DNA of 58,017 bases, from the NCBI RefSeq assembly GCF_001262635.1, contig NZ_JXYH01000023.1:1-58017 (forward strand), in the 5' to 3' direction. The notes below the pieces were generated by a model, which was not told the DNA's origin, ran no database searches, and saw only the letters and a list, made by a program, of their open reading frames with translations. The translations under genes were made by a program, and so were the position numbers. Source of the DNA: Aestuariivita boseongensis (GTDB lineage: Bacteria; Pseudomonadota; Alphaproteobacteria; Rhodobacterales; Rhodobacteraceae). Below, in pieces: positions 37,628 through 48,920 of the stretch (position 1 is its first letter; every line of letters starts with the position of its first letter).

Positions 37628-38086
37628 ATGACATATCATCGCAAATTTCTTGCTGCCACGACAACGCTGGCGCTGTGCGTGACCGCGCCCATGGCGATTG
37701 CCAGCAGCGAGGGGACCGACACCCAAGCGACCGCCGGTGCCGAAGCGGACATGTCGGTACGCAAAGAACTCTATGACGTTTACGAAGCCTTGGCGGACTA
37801 CACCGCAGAACAGCGTGATGAAGCCATTTCGGCCGCCCGCTCTGGCCTAGAAGTGGCCGACAACGCAATTGAACGTCGCGCAGAAGCACTGCGCAACGGC
37901 TGGGCAGAGATGTCAGAAGATGCGCGCGAAACCGCACGTGCAGAGCTGGCAGACCTGCGTGAGGCACGCATGGAACTGGCCGAACAACTAGGCGCCCTGC
38001 AAACGGCATCTTCGGATGCCTGGAACGCAGTGAAAGACGGTTTCGTTGCTGGATACCGCGACTTGTCCGACGCGCTGTCATCCTAA
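37628..38086 (+). CDS. Secreted helical protein paired with the sll1863-like protein
   Basis: 152 residues with a signal peptide (MTYHRKFLAATTTLALCVTA..., cleavage likely after MAIA). The mature part is helical; its end, SSDAWNAVKDGFVAGYRDLSDAL, parallels GADAFDDLREGFDRAL of the upstream protein. Most of it is a coiled coil rich in EAR/ERR repeats. AGGAG lies just before ATG 37628. A strong terminator closes the two-gene unit. Likely periplasmic; function unknown. Confidence 0.72.
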   Translation: MTYHRKFLAATTTLALCVTAPMAIASSEGTDTQATAGAEADMSVRKELYDVYEALADYTAEQRDEAISAARSGLEVADNAIERRAEALRNGWAEMSEDARETARAELADLREARMELAEQLGALQTASSDAWNAVKDGFVAGYRDLSDALSS

Positions 38087-38101
38087 CAGCGGTTGGAAAA
38101 G

Positions 38102-38135
38102 AAAAGGGCCCGCGTCATGCGCGGGCCCTTTTTTT
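38102..38135 (+). terminator. Rho-independent terminator after the helical-protein pair
   Basis: A 13-bp perfect stem, AAAAGGGCCCGCG / CGCGGGCCCTTTT, with a 5-nt loop and a following T-run, 15 bp after the stop at 38086. It sits only 16 bp from the acnA stop and may also serve that gene on the opposite strand. Confidence 0.9.
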
Positions 38136-38151
38136 GTGACATCGGAGGGTG

Positions 38152-40899
<2,748 letters not shown>

Positions 40900-40996
40900 C
40901 TGGGGCCTCCATTACAGGTGTGAAATCAGGTTTTAGCTGGGTGCTATCTGCCGCGTTCGGGAACGGTGATCAACTGCAAAGACAAGGGTGCGGCAA

Positions 40997-41020
40997 TTTT
41001 GTATACCATGGTGTACAAAA
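40997..41020. promoter_or_regulatory. 24-bp near-perfect palindrome between acnA and DUF1223 unit
   Basis: Two 12-nt arms, TTTTGTATACCA and TGGTGTACAAAA, are complementary at 11 of 12 positions around a central CCATGG. It lies 98 bp upstream of the acnA start and 19 bp before a small divergent ORF. Shape and core suggest a dimeric repressor site, perhaps of the GntR class; the regulator is not in the window. Confidence 0.6.
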
Positions 41021-41039
41021 ACGCCAATGCGAGGAAAAC

Positions 41040-41132
41040 ATGTCAAACTCTCTCGAAACCTTGATTGGTCTTTTCATCCGCGCTTCACTATTTCTGATAG
41101 ACCAAAGCACCTGTGAAATGGACCTGGAATGA
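41040..41132 (+). CDS. Possible 30-residue leader ORF coupled to DUF1223 gene
   Basis: ATG 41040 has GAGG five bases upstream, and the frame ends in TGA overlapping the next gene's ATG by 4 bp (ATGA). The peptide begins MSNSLETLIGLFIRASLFL and is partly hydrophobic. The arrangement suits a leader or coupling ORF right after the palindrome. It could also be chance: the frame is short and a second start exists in another frame at 41027. Confidence 0.35.
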   Translation: MSNSLETLIGLFIRASLFLIDQSTCEMDLE

Positions 41133-41830
41133 CGCGTATTCTCGCCGCTCTTGCACTTATATGGATCTCTGCCGCAGGGCCTGTTCTGGCTCAAACCAAC
41201 ACTGTTGTGGTGGAGCTGTTCACTTCGCAGGGGTGTTCGTCCTGTCCTCCGGCGGACAAGATGCTGCATGAGCTTGCCAAGCGCGAAAATGTCATCCCGC
41301 TGGCGCTTCATGTGGATTACTGGGATTACATCGGCTGGAAGGACGAATTCGCAAGTCCCGCCCATACCGCCCGGCAGAAGGCCTATGCCGCCGCGGGCGG
41401 GCGAAAGTCTGTTTATACCCCGCAGATGATCATCAATGGCACCGACAGCATCATCGGCGCGCGGGCTATGGATGTGTCTGAGGCGATCATGAAACATATG
41501 ATGGAGCCTGAAGTCATCGACCTGAACCTGAGCCGGAACGGTAATCAGTTGTCGATCCGCGCGACCGTCGCAGGCCGTGCGCCGGAGGGTGACATGGTCG
41601 TGCAACTGGTTCGGTACAGTCCGCTGCGCGAGGTCAGTATCACGCGCGGTGAAAACGCGGGCCGGGACATGAGCTATGCCAATGTGGTCCATTCGCTTGA
41701 AATCCTGGGCGAATGGGACGGTGCCGACGCGCTGAGCCTGACAACACCTGTCAGCGGCCCTGACCCGCTGGCGGTGCTGGTGCAGCGGGTCAATCATGGC
41801 AGGATCGTCGCCGCGGCGCGCTTGCCCTGA
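41129..41830 (+). CDS. DUF1223 secreted thioredoxin-like protein
   Basis: 233 residues. The signal peptide ends near AAGPVLAQ (residues 15-22). It contains the DUF1223 hallmarks FTSQGCSSCPPADK, with Cys36 and Cys39 in a CxxC, HVDYWDYIGWKD and a VYTPQMIINGT segment. Probably a periplasmic redox-active protein; substrate unknown. Convergent with the acyltransferase gene, stops 1 bp apart. Confidence 0.9.
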   Translation: MTRILAALALIWISAAGPVLAQTNTVVVELFTSQGCSSCPPADKMLHELAKRENVIPLALHVDYWDYIGWKDEFASPAHTARQKAYAAAGGRKSVYTPQMIINGTDSIIGARAMDVSEAIMKHMMEPEVIDLNLSRNGNQLSIRATVAGRAPEGDMVVQLVRYSPLREVSITRGENAGRDMSYANVVHSLEILGEWDGADALSLTTPVSGPDPLAVLVQRVNHGRIVAAARLP

Positions 41831-41831
41831 G

Positions 41832-42740
41832 TTATTCCGTGGGCGCGCGGGTCGCGCCTTTCCAGCGTTTGTGGATCCAGAACCATTGATCCATATGGGC
41901 GCGCACCATCTTTTCCAGATCGTCATTCAGCGCCTGCGTCATAGTTTCCGCATCACTGTGCGGGATCGGTGCGTTCAGGATCAGTCTGAAGTCCAGGCCG
42001 TTTTCCTGTCTTATGACATACACAGGAATGATCAGCGCGTTATGTTTCAATGCAAGCTGGGCCGTGACAAGCGAGGTATGCGCGGTCTGGCCGAAAAACT
42101 GCAGCGGCGCGCCGCCATGAACAAACAGATCATGGAGGATCGCGACGATGCCGCCTGATTTCAGGTGTCGCACCATGGCGCGGATGCCTTGCGGGCCCTG
42201 TTCGAACATCGTCTCGCCCGTCTGTTTCATCGCGCGCAGGTAGTGTTCGTTGAAATAGGGGTTCGCCATCCGCCGATAAAGCGCACCAGAGTCAAATCCG
42301 CGCGGTCGCAGACAGACGCGCGCCACGTTGTAATTTCCGAAATGGCCGGAGGCGAGGAAAACCGGCTGGCCCATCGCCCGTGCCGCCTCTAGCGCGGCAA
42401 GGCCGGGGCCCTCGGGGGTGGTTCGCAGGGCACGGTCGATGAAGGTCTTGCCTGAATAGATCTCGATCAGGGTACGTCCTGCATTGTCGGGCACGGCCCG
42501 GCACAGGCGGTCGACCTCGGCGCGGGGCAGATCGGGGCAGGTCAGGGCCAGGTTGTTGCGGATGCGCTGAGGGTAACCGGCCAGCGGGCCGATGACACGT
42601 GAGATCAACCAACCCATTGCCGGGATGCGCCAGCGGTAAGGGATCAGCAGCACAGCCCCAAGCAGGGTCCGGATCACAAGATTGCCGGCAAAATACCCGG
42701 CACGCTTGTGCGCAGTCAGTGTCGATGGATCGGTGGGCAT
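41832..42740 (-). CDS. LpxL/HtrB-like acyltransferase with altered catalytic motif
   Basis: 302 residues. An N-terminal membrane helix (about 20-40) precedes the acyltransferase domain, as in late acyltransferases of lipid A. The usual catalytic His-x4-Asp/Glu block appears as GHFGNYN, with His133 and Asn138 in the acidic position, a one-base change from Asp. Other family blocks (MANPYFNEHYLRAM, GGIVAILHDLFVHGG) are intact, so either the enzyme is weakened or the acid comes from elsewhere. Downstream of, and probably cotranscribed with, the DMT permease gene. Confidence 0.82.
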   Translation of the reverse strand: MPTDPSTLTAHKRAGYFAGNLVIRTLLGAVLLIPYRWRIPAMGWLISRVIGPLAGYPQRIRNNLALTCPDLPRAEVDRLCRAVPDNAGRTLIEIYSGKTFIDRALRTTPEGPGLAALEAARAMGQPVFLASGHFGNYNVARVCLRPRGFDSGALYRRMANPYFNEHYLRAMKQTGETMFEQGPQGIRAMVRHLKSGGIVAILHDLFVHGGAPLQFFGQTAHTSLVTAQLALKHNALIIPVYVIRQENGLDFRLILNAPIPHSDAETMTQALNDDLEKMVRAHMDQWFWIHKRWKGATRAPTE

Positions 42741-42746
42741 GTAGGC

Positions 42747-43625
42747 CTAGCGTTGATAGGTTTCGCGGTGCCAGACATAGATACCTGCCGCTGCGATCAC
42801 AAGAGTACCAAGAACGGTCCAAATACCGGGCCATTCCCCGAAGAACAGTACGCCCCAAAGCGCGGCAAAGATCAGCCCGCAATAGGCATAGGGCGCCAGC
42901 ATGCCCGCCTCTCCAAGGCTCAGCGCGCGGATCAGCAGAAGCTGGCCGCCCGTTCCGAACCCGGCAATGAGCAGCATAAGGACAAGTGCGCTGGCGTCGG
43001 GGGTCTGCCACTTGAATGGAACCACAAGGCTGAGAAGGACTGTCCCCACAAGCCCGGTGTAAAAGAGCGATGTCCACACATCCTCTTTGTGGCCTACCAA
43101 ACGGGTCAGCAGGGCATAGCCGGAATAACACACCGCCGCGCAAAGCGGCAAAAGTGCTGCCGGAGAGAAGATATCGCTGCCGGGCCGTATGATGATCATG
43201 GCACCCACAAGGGCGGCGAAAATTCCGCCCAGCCTGCGATAACCCAGCTTTTCGCCCAGAAACAGCGCAGCCCCCAAGGTGATCAGAACCGGATTGACCG
43301 CCATCAACGCCGCGGCATCGCTGATCCGGATCAGGCTTAGGCCCCAGAAGAAGAACCCCGTGGCGCACATCAAGAGGATGGAGCGGGCCAGTTGCAGCCC
43401 CGGAAATTCAGTGCGGGCGACGGTTTTCAGTCGCGGCAGCACAAGGACAAAGACGATCAGCATTTGCCCGGCATATCGCGTCCACAGCGCGGGCATGACC
43501 CCCAGTTTTGGCGCTAGCGCTTTCACAGTGGCGTCCATCAGCGAAAAACAGAAGATCGCGCCGATCATCATCAGGATCGCACGGCCCTGCATGCCTTGCG
43601 CACTGGAGGAGGTCAGATCGCTCAT
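42747..43625 (-). CDS. DMT superfamily (EamA) transporter
   Basis: 292 residues with ten predicted membrane helices forming two EamA repeats, seen in MIGAIFCFSLMDATVKAL and YCGLIFAALWGVLFFGEWPG. Exports or imports small metabolites; substrate unknown. I chose ATG 43625 (MSDLTSSSAQG) because the first EamA helix follows shortly after; the 27-codon upstream extension is polar and Arg/Pro-rich. Ends 6 bp before the acyltransferase start. Confidence 0.85.
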   Translation of the reverse strand: MSDLTSSSAQGMQGRAILMMIGAIFCFSLMDATVKALAPKLGVMPALWTRYAGQMLIVFVLVLPRLKTVARTEFPGLQLARSILLMCATGFFFWGLSLIRISDAAALMAVNPVLITLGAALFLGEKLGYRRLGGIFAALVGAMIIIRPGSDIFSPAALLPLCAAVCYSGYALLTRLVGHKEDVWTSLFYTGLVGTVLLSLVVPFKWQTPDASALVLMLLIAGFGTGGQLLLIRALSLGEAGMLAPYAYCGLIFAALWGVLFFGEWPGIWTVLGTLVIAAAGIYVWHRETYQR

Positions 43626-43724
43626 CACGGTGCTCTGACAGCGGGGGAAGGGGTGGCGCAAGGGGTCATGCCATCCTGATTGACCGATTGCGCGCGCCTT
43701 GTCCATCGACTGATGGTGTCTGGG

Positions 43725-44830
43725 TCAGTCCTCCTCAACCTCGCCGGGGCGCAGCAGCGCGATCTCTCCCCGTTCGGCAAGCTCGCGCGCAGCGATCACG
43801 ATCGCGGTCAGTGCCTCCTCCCCGACCTTGGGGGAGGGCTGGCCCGCGGCGTCCACCATCTCGCGCAGGTTGTCAGCCACGCGCGAGGACTATTGGACAG
43901 AAGGAAATCGGCGGCCTCGGCAGTTTCCTGTTCCCGGCGGGCATAGGCCAGCGCGGTGACCAGCACGCTTTCGTCCACGGCGCGGGTCACTTTGCCGGCG
44001 TCGCGCCCGTCGATCCGGGTGGGCAAATGCCCGAAGGTGAACAGCGCCTTGCGCACCGCCTGGGCGAAATCGGAATCGGTTTCATCCAGCCCGGTCAGGA
44101 CATCATCGCGGGTCAGCGACGTTGAATAATTCAAAATCTCGCCGACGCGTTCGATCGGGTTCGTATCGAATGCAGGGACGGGTTTGGCTTCAAGCCGCGC
44201 GGCCAGCGCCAGACCAATGCGATCCACCGCGTCGGGCCTGATATCGCTGGTTTGTGACACTGCATAGGTGATGCGCCGCGCCATCGGGCCGGGCAGTTGG
44301 CCCAAAAGCTTGGCAGCCTTGCCCGTATCAAGTTTTGACAAAAGCACAGCCGCCACTTCGATGCTTTCGCTTTCCGCCAGGCCCTGCAGCGTCTCAAGGT
44401 CTTCATCCCGCAGCCGGGCCCAGGGGTCGCCTGTTTGGCGCACGCCGGCCTCTTTTCGCAAGCGTTTGGCGGTCTGCGGGCTGATCCGCCCATCCAGCGC
44501 CGTCAGCGCCCCGGCGATGCCTTTGGGAAAGGTCAGTCCAAGACTGTCCAGTTCGTCGGCAAATTCCGCCACCACCGCGAGCAGCGTGTCGCGATCCACA
44601 AGGCCCATTTGCCCCATCTGTTCCGTCAAGGCAGCCTGCAGATCGTCGGGCAGGTCTTCCAGCGGGATGTCGGCCCCTTCATTCAGCAAAAGCCGCACGA
44701 TAACTGCGGCTTTGGCGCGCTTGCCCAGGGCCATGCGCGCCTTGGGCGGCGGGTCGTCGCTGGCCGGGCCGGTATCCAGCCCGCCCGCGCCCCCCATCGT
44801 CAGTGCGGGAAGCGGTGTGAAATCCATCAT
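43725..44830 (-). pseudogene. fliG: Flagellar motor switch protein FliG, frameshifted near the C-terminus
   Basis: Residues 1 to about 313 match the Rhodobacteraceae FliG pattern: KRAKAAVIVRLLLNEGAD, GALTALDGRISPQTAKRLRKEAGVRQ and ILNYSTSLTRDDVLTGLDETD. At about 43890 the frame breaks within the conserved FLLSNMS block: the DNA reads AATAGTCC where AATATGTCC is expected, one T missing. In the present frame the tail is scrambled (PRAWLTTC...) and ends at 43808. With one base restored it reads SSRVADNLREMVDAAG through to TGA at 43725, completing FliG-C in about 368 residues. The torque-generating domain is lost if the lesion is real. No other flagellar gene is nearby. Confidence 0.8.
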
Positions 44831-44898
44831 CGAATATCATCCTGCGCAGAGAAGTCCTTGCGCGCAGGATAGGCCGTGACCGGTAAACAAACCCTCAA

Positions 44899-45435
44899 TC
44901 AGTAGTTGCTGGTTTTTCCGGTTTCGATCGCCTCGACCAGGGATTGTTCGGCCCAGCCGCCCGCACCGCCACGGGCGCGGATTTCATCCAACTGCGCGCG
45001 CGCCTCTTCGACCTTTCCTTCGCTCACCAAACCTTGCCCCAGGTAGGAGCGCGCCAGGATATTGTCGGGGTTCTTCTCAAGCGCGCGGTCGTAAAACATC
45101 TTGGCCTGATCCAGATTGCCCATCTTGCGATGCGTAAAACCCCAATAGGTCAGCACCAGATCGCTGTCCTGATCGGCCATCGCGCGCAGAACGCCCTGGG
45201 CATCCTCGTTCCGGCCGGCATAGGCCAGCTCGCGCACGGCCTCGCCCAAAAGATCCTGATCCAGGGACGAGCCCCGTGGATTGACGCATTTCTGCGTGGC
45301 CGGATCCCAGACCTGCACGCCTTTGCAGGTTTGCGTTGTCGGCGTGGTCACAGGTTTGCCAACGGGGGTATCCGATCCGGCGGCAAATCCCACGGTGGGC
45401 AGAAGGGTCAGGCAGAAAACGGCTGCAAGGCGCAT
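44899..45435 (-). CDS. Secreted TPR protein with C-x5-WD-x5-CV motif
   Basis: 178 residues. The signal peptide ends near GFAAG (residues 16-20). A short motif, TCKGVQVWDPATQKCV, is followed by tetratricopeptide-like helices (about 60-160) containing DQAKMFYDRALEKNPDNILARSYLGQG. Likely periplasmic and protein-binding. Its Cys/WD motif also occurs in the next small gene upstream. Function unknown. Confidence 0.78.
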   Translation of the reverse strand: MRLAAVFCLTLLPTVGFAAGSDTPVGKPVTTPTTQTCKGVQVWDPATQKCVNPRGSSLDQDLLGEAVRELAYAGRNEDAQGVLRAMADQDSDLVLTYWGFTHRKMGNLDQAKMFYDRALEKNPDNILARSYLGQGLVSEGKVEEARAQLDEIRARGGAGGWAEQSLVEAIETGKTSNY

Positions 45436-45558
45436 GAAACATATCCCTGGTCAATAAACGTCACGCCCAACCTAACCGCAAAAACAGACAAGGCGACCCC
45501 AAATGGATCGCCTTGACTGAATTGTGAGCACCCGTCGCGCCGATGCGCGAAAGGCCGC

Positions 45559-45717
45559 TTAGCTTGAGACTTGTTCCACGCAGGTTCTGCTGTCGGCATC
45601 CCAGACCGTGCCTTCGGCGCAGGACATGCCCAGATGGGTTTTCCCTGAACATGTGGCAAAGGCGGTTGCGGGCAGAATGGTCAGCGCAAGCGCTGTGAAA
45701 ACGATCTTTGCGGTCAT
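45559..45717 (-). CDS. Small secreted cysteine-containing protein
   Basis: 52 residues. The signal peptide is MTAKIVFTALALTILPATAFA, leaving a mature part of about 31 residues with three cysteines and the motif SCAEGTVWDADSRTCV. I chose ATG 45717 because AGGAGG precedes it closely. It shares its core with the TPR protein 124 bp downstream. Unknown function; possibly a minimal stand-alone version of that motif. Confidence 0.65.
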   Translation of the reverse strand: MTAKIVFTALALTILPATAFATCSGKTHLGMSCAEGTVWDADSRTCVEQVSS

Positions 45718-45842
45718 ATGGCCCTCCTGTTTACGCAGAGTCATTGTGCACGCATTGGGTGAAATCACCAAGCGTTTCCGGCCGTGATCGGAAAACACGG
45801 GCGAAAATGCCGGGAAAACGAGCTTTGGGGAGCCTTGCGCCG

Positions 45843-46964
45843 CTATTTAAACGACAACTCGGTTATCGCGGTGTCCTGGTAATGTGTGCCGGCAAAGACA
45901 TCGTCGATGCGGAAGGCGATCCATTCCACCGGTCCCCAGCTTTGCATGTTCTGCACGCTTTGCCAGTTGCTGCTGTCCTGCAGCGACACGCGCTTGGTCA
46001 CCCCGGAGGAGGTTGATGCCTGCAAACTGCGCACCCGGCTGTTGCGCGTAAAGGTCCGGTCGGATTTGGTATAGCCGTTGCGCAGGCTGAATTCGCTTAA
46101 AAGGACCGGTTCGGAAAAGACCACCACAAAGCCTTCGCCGATGCCCTGACCGGACACACCCTCGACCCAGGCGGTGCTGCCGTTGCCGTCTTGCGCGTTC
46201 GCAGGCCCGTAGGAGTTCGTGCCCTGCGGTGACAGAACCGAGCTGAAACACAGTTGCGCGGGCCGGTTCGCGGCATAGGTCGACACGCAATGACGCATGG
46301 CCCAGGCCGGAGGGGGTGGGCTTGCAGGTTGCGGCGGCTGCACCACCGGACGCACCGGTTCGCTGACCTGCCCCTTGCGCCGCAGCCAGCCGCGCTCGAC
46401 CGCGGCAAGGCGCTGGTGGCGCGGCGGGTGCGTGGCCGAACCTTCCTCGGACAGGGTGGCCCAGAGCGATTGTGCCTCGCTTACCGATGCGCCCAGGGCG
46501 GCCAGGATGAAGCCTGCATACTCATCCGCCTCAAGCTCGGTCGGCGGGCGCGATCCTGTGCCGGTGATCGTGTGGCCCTGAAGGTGGTGGCCCACCTCGT
46601 GCGCCATCACGCCATATAGCTGCCATTGCGCATTGGGGTCGGATTTGTACTGGGCGATCCAATCGGGGTTGAACGCAAGATACCGTTCGCCATCTATCAC
46701 CACGGCGGCGGCGTTTCCGACCTCATGGGTTTCGACCACCTGGAAATTGGGCAAAAGGCCCGAGACGGACAGGATCGTATCCACCACCGACCAGACCTGC
46801 TGGACCGAGAACGCATTGGCATCGGAATAGCGCGGCTTGGGGATGTTGATTTCCTTGCAGCCGCCGACAGTGCAAACGACCTGGTGGTCATGCCCGTCAT
46901 CGGCCTGTGCGGCGGTCCCGAAAACCATCAACAGGGCCGCCAACCATGCGCCGCGCCATGTCAT
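45843..46964 (-). CDS. Exported zinc metalloprotease with C-terminal glycan-binding-like domain
   Basis: 373 residues. A signal peptide (MTWRGAWLAALLMVFGTAAQA) is followed by an M48-like catalytic region with HEVGHH at residues 122-127 and a downstream ELEADEYAG that likely supplies the third zinc ligand. After a Pro-rich linker (about 205-225), the C-terminal ~145 residues look like a discoidin or NADase-type glycan-binding beta-sandwich: DGNGSTAWVEGVSGQGIGE and LSEFSLRNGYTKSD. Probably periplasmic or secreted. The binding-domain call is from pattern recognition only. Confidence 0.75.
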   Translation of the reverse strand: MTWRGAWLAALLMVFGTAAQADDGHDHQVVCTVGGCKEINIPKPRYSDANAFSVQQVWSVVDTILSVSGLLPNFQVVETHEVGNAAAVVIDGERYLAFNPDWIAQYKSDPNAQWQLYGVMAHEVGHHLQGHTITGTGSRPPTELEADEYAGFILAALGASVSEAQSLWATLSEEGSATHPPRHQRLAAVERGWLRRKGQVSEPVRPVVQPPQPASPPPPAWAMRHCVSTYAANRPAQLCFSSVLSPQGTNSYGPANAQDGNGSTAWVEGVSGQGIGEGFVVVFSEPVLLSEFSLRNGYTKSDRTFTRNSRVRSLQASTSSGVTKRVSLQDSSNWQSVQNMQSWGPVEWIAFRIDDVFAGTHYQDTAITELSFK

Positions 46965-47041
46965 CCCATATCCCCCTTGTTTTTGCTCAGGCTAAGCCAA
47001 AGCGACCGCCTGGGTAAAGCGGGCAGGGGGATTATGGGCGT

Positions 47042-48349
47042 TCAGTCCTCGCCAAAGACGCGGGCGAAGATCGTGTCGACATGTTTGGTGTGATAGCCCA
47101 TGTCGAATTTTTCCTCGATCACGTCCTTGCCAAGGGCTGCGACTACATCGGGGTCTGACAGAAGTTCTTCTTTGAAATCCGTGCGATGCTCCCAGACCTT
47201 CAGCGCGTTGCGCTGCACCATGACATAGGCGTCCTCGCGGCTGACACCGGCCTGGGTCAGCGCCAGAAGCACGCGCTGGCTCATCACAAGGCCGGGGAAC
47301 TTGTTCATGTTCTCAAGCATGTTTTCGGGGAAGATCAGCATCTTGTCGATCACGCCGGTCAGACGCGCCAGCGCAAAATCCAGCGTGATCGTGGCATCCG
47401 GCCCGATCATCCGTTCGACCGAGGAATGGGAGATATCGCGCTCGTGCCAGAGTGCCACGTTCTCCATCGCCGGGACCACGGCCGAGCGGACCAGACGCGC
47501 CAGACCCGTCAGGTTTTCGGTCAGAACCGGGTTTTTCTTGTGCGGCATGGCCGACGACCCCTTCTGACCCATCGAGAAAAACTCGGCCCCTTCCAGCACT
47601 TCGGTGCGCTGCATGTGGCGAATCTCGATCGCGACATTTTCGATGGACGACGCAATGACCCCTAGCGTCGCAAAGAAGGCCGCGTGGCGGTCGCGGGGGA
47701 TGACCTGCGTGCTGATCGGTTCGGGGATCAGGCCCAGCTTTTCGCAAACATGTTCTTCGACACGCGGGTCGATATTGGCGAAGGTCCCCACGGCGCCGGA
47801 AATCGCGCCTGTGGCGATCTCGGTCCGGGCGACGCGCATGCGGGCCAGGTTGCGGTCCATCTCCGCGTAAAACCGCGCGAAGGTCAGGCCCATCGTGGTT
47901 GGTTCTGCATGAATGCCGTGGGACCGGCCCACGCGCACGGTGTCTTTATGTTCATAGGCGCGGCGCTTGAGGGCGGCCAGCAGATCCTCCAGATCGGTGA
48001 TCAGGATATCGGCGGCGCGGGTCAGCTGCACATTCAGGCAGGTGTCCAGCACATCGGAGGAGGTCATTCCCTGGTGGACAAAGCGCGCCTCTTCGGACCC
48101 TACATGTTCGGCCAGATGGGTCAGGAAGGCGATCACATCATGTTTGGTGACGGCTTCGATCTCGTCGATGCGGGCCACGTCAAACTCGACATCCTTGGCT
48201 TTCCATACCGCTTCGGCGTTTTCGCGCGGGATCACGCCCAGATCGGCCATCGCATCGCAGGCATGCGCTTCGATCTCGTACCAGATGCGGAACTTGGTTT
48301 CGGGCGACCAGATCGCAACCATATCGGGACGGGAGTAGCGCGGGATCAT
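47042..48349 (-). CDS. purB: Adenylosuccinate lyase
   Basis: 435 residues of the fumarase/aspartase superfamily. It performs two fumarate-releasing steps of purine synthesis (SAICAR and adenylosuccinate cleavage). The superfamily signature is GSSAMPHKKNP. Other conserved blocks are HQGMTSSDVLDTCLNVQL and RVGRSHGIHAEPTTMG. Cytoplasmic, homotetrameric. Stands alone. Confidence 0.96.
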   Translation of the reverse strand: MIPRYSRPDMVAIWSPETKFRIWYEIEAHACDAMADLGVIPRENAEAVWKAKDVEFDVARIDEIEAVTKHDVIAFLTHLAEHVGSEEARFVHQGMTSSDVLDTCLNVQLTRAADILITDLEDLLAALKRRAYEHKDTVRVGRSHGIHAEPTTMGLTFARFYAEMDRNLARMRVARTEIATGAISGAVGTFANIDPRVEEHVCEKLGLIPEPISTQVIPRDRHAAFFATLGVIASSIENVAIEIRHMQRTEVLEGAEFFSMGQKGSSAMPHKKNPVLTENLTGLARLVRSAVVPAMENVALWHERDISHSSVERMIGPDATITLDFALARLTGVIDKMLIFPENMLENMNKFPGLVMSQRVLLALTQAGVSREDAYVMVQRNALKVWEHRTDFKEELLSDPDVVAALGKDVIEEKFDMGYHTKHVDTIFARVFGED

Positions 48350-48509
48350 GGCATATCCTTTGGGCTTGTTCTTGGTGATGGCAGGCTCTTAGACTGCGCC
48401 GCAGCCCACCACAAGCGCGAGACCTGAAAATGAGACGCTTTGCCCATCCTGCGCCTGGTGTCGGCGCTGATTTGGCCCGCGTAAACCTGAGGTCAGGCGG
48501 GCTCTGACC

Positions 48510-48920
48510 ATGACAAAACCACGTCAGATCACCGATTTCGAGGGGCGTTGGACCCTAACGCGCTGGATCGTCCATGCCGATGGCACCAAGGCGGACTTTA
48601 CCGGCGAGGCGCGGTTTGAACCAAATGACACCGGCGGCCTGGCATACCTTGAAGACGGGCACCTGACCTTGCCCACCGGGCAGCAGATGCGCGCGACGCG
48701 CGCCTATCGCTGGGAAGCGGATCTGTCGGTTTTCTTTGATGACGGCAGGCCCTTCCACCAAGTGCCTGCGGAGGGAGGGGAGGCGGTGCATCTCTGCCCG
48801 CCGGACACGTACCGCGTGACATATGACTTCACCGAATGGCCGCAATGGCAGGCGGTGTGGCAGGTCACCGGGCCGCGAAAAGACTATGTCATGACCAGCG
48901 TTTACACGCAGGCCCGGTGA
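48510..48920 (+). CDS. DUF6314 family protein
   Basis: 136 residues matching DUF6314 by eye: FEGRWTLTRWI, AYRWEADLSVFFDDGRPFH, HLCPPDTYRVTYDF and VTGPRKDYVMTSVY. Soluble, likely a lipocalin-like barrel; function unknown. Its stop abuts that of the convergent DUF6455 gene. Confidence 0.75.
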   Translation: MTKPRQITDFEGRWTLTRWIVHADGTKADFTGEARFEPNDTGGLAYLEDGHLTLPTGQQMRATRAYRWEADLSVFFDDGRPFHQVPAEGGEAVHLCPPDTYRVTYDFTEWPQWQAVWQVTGPRKDYVMTSVYTQAR

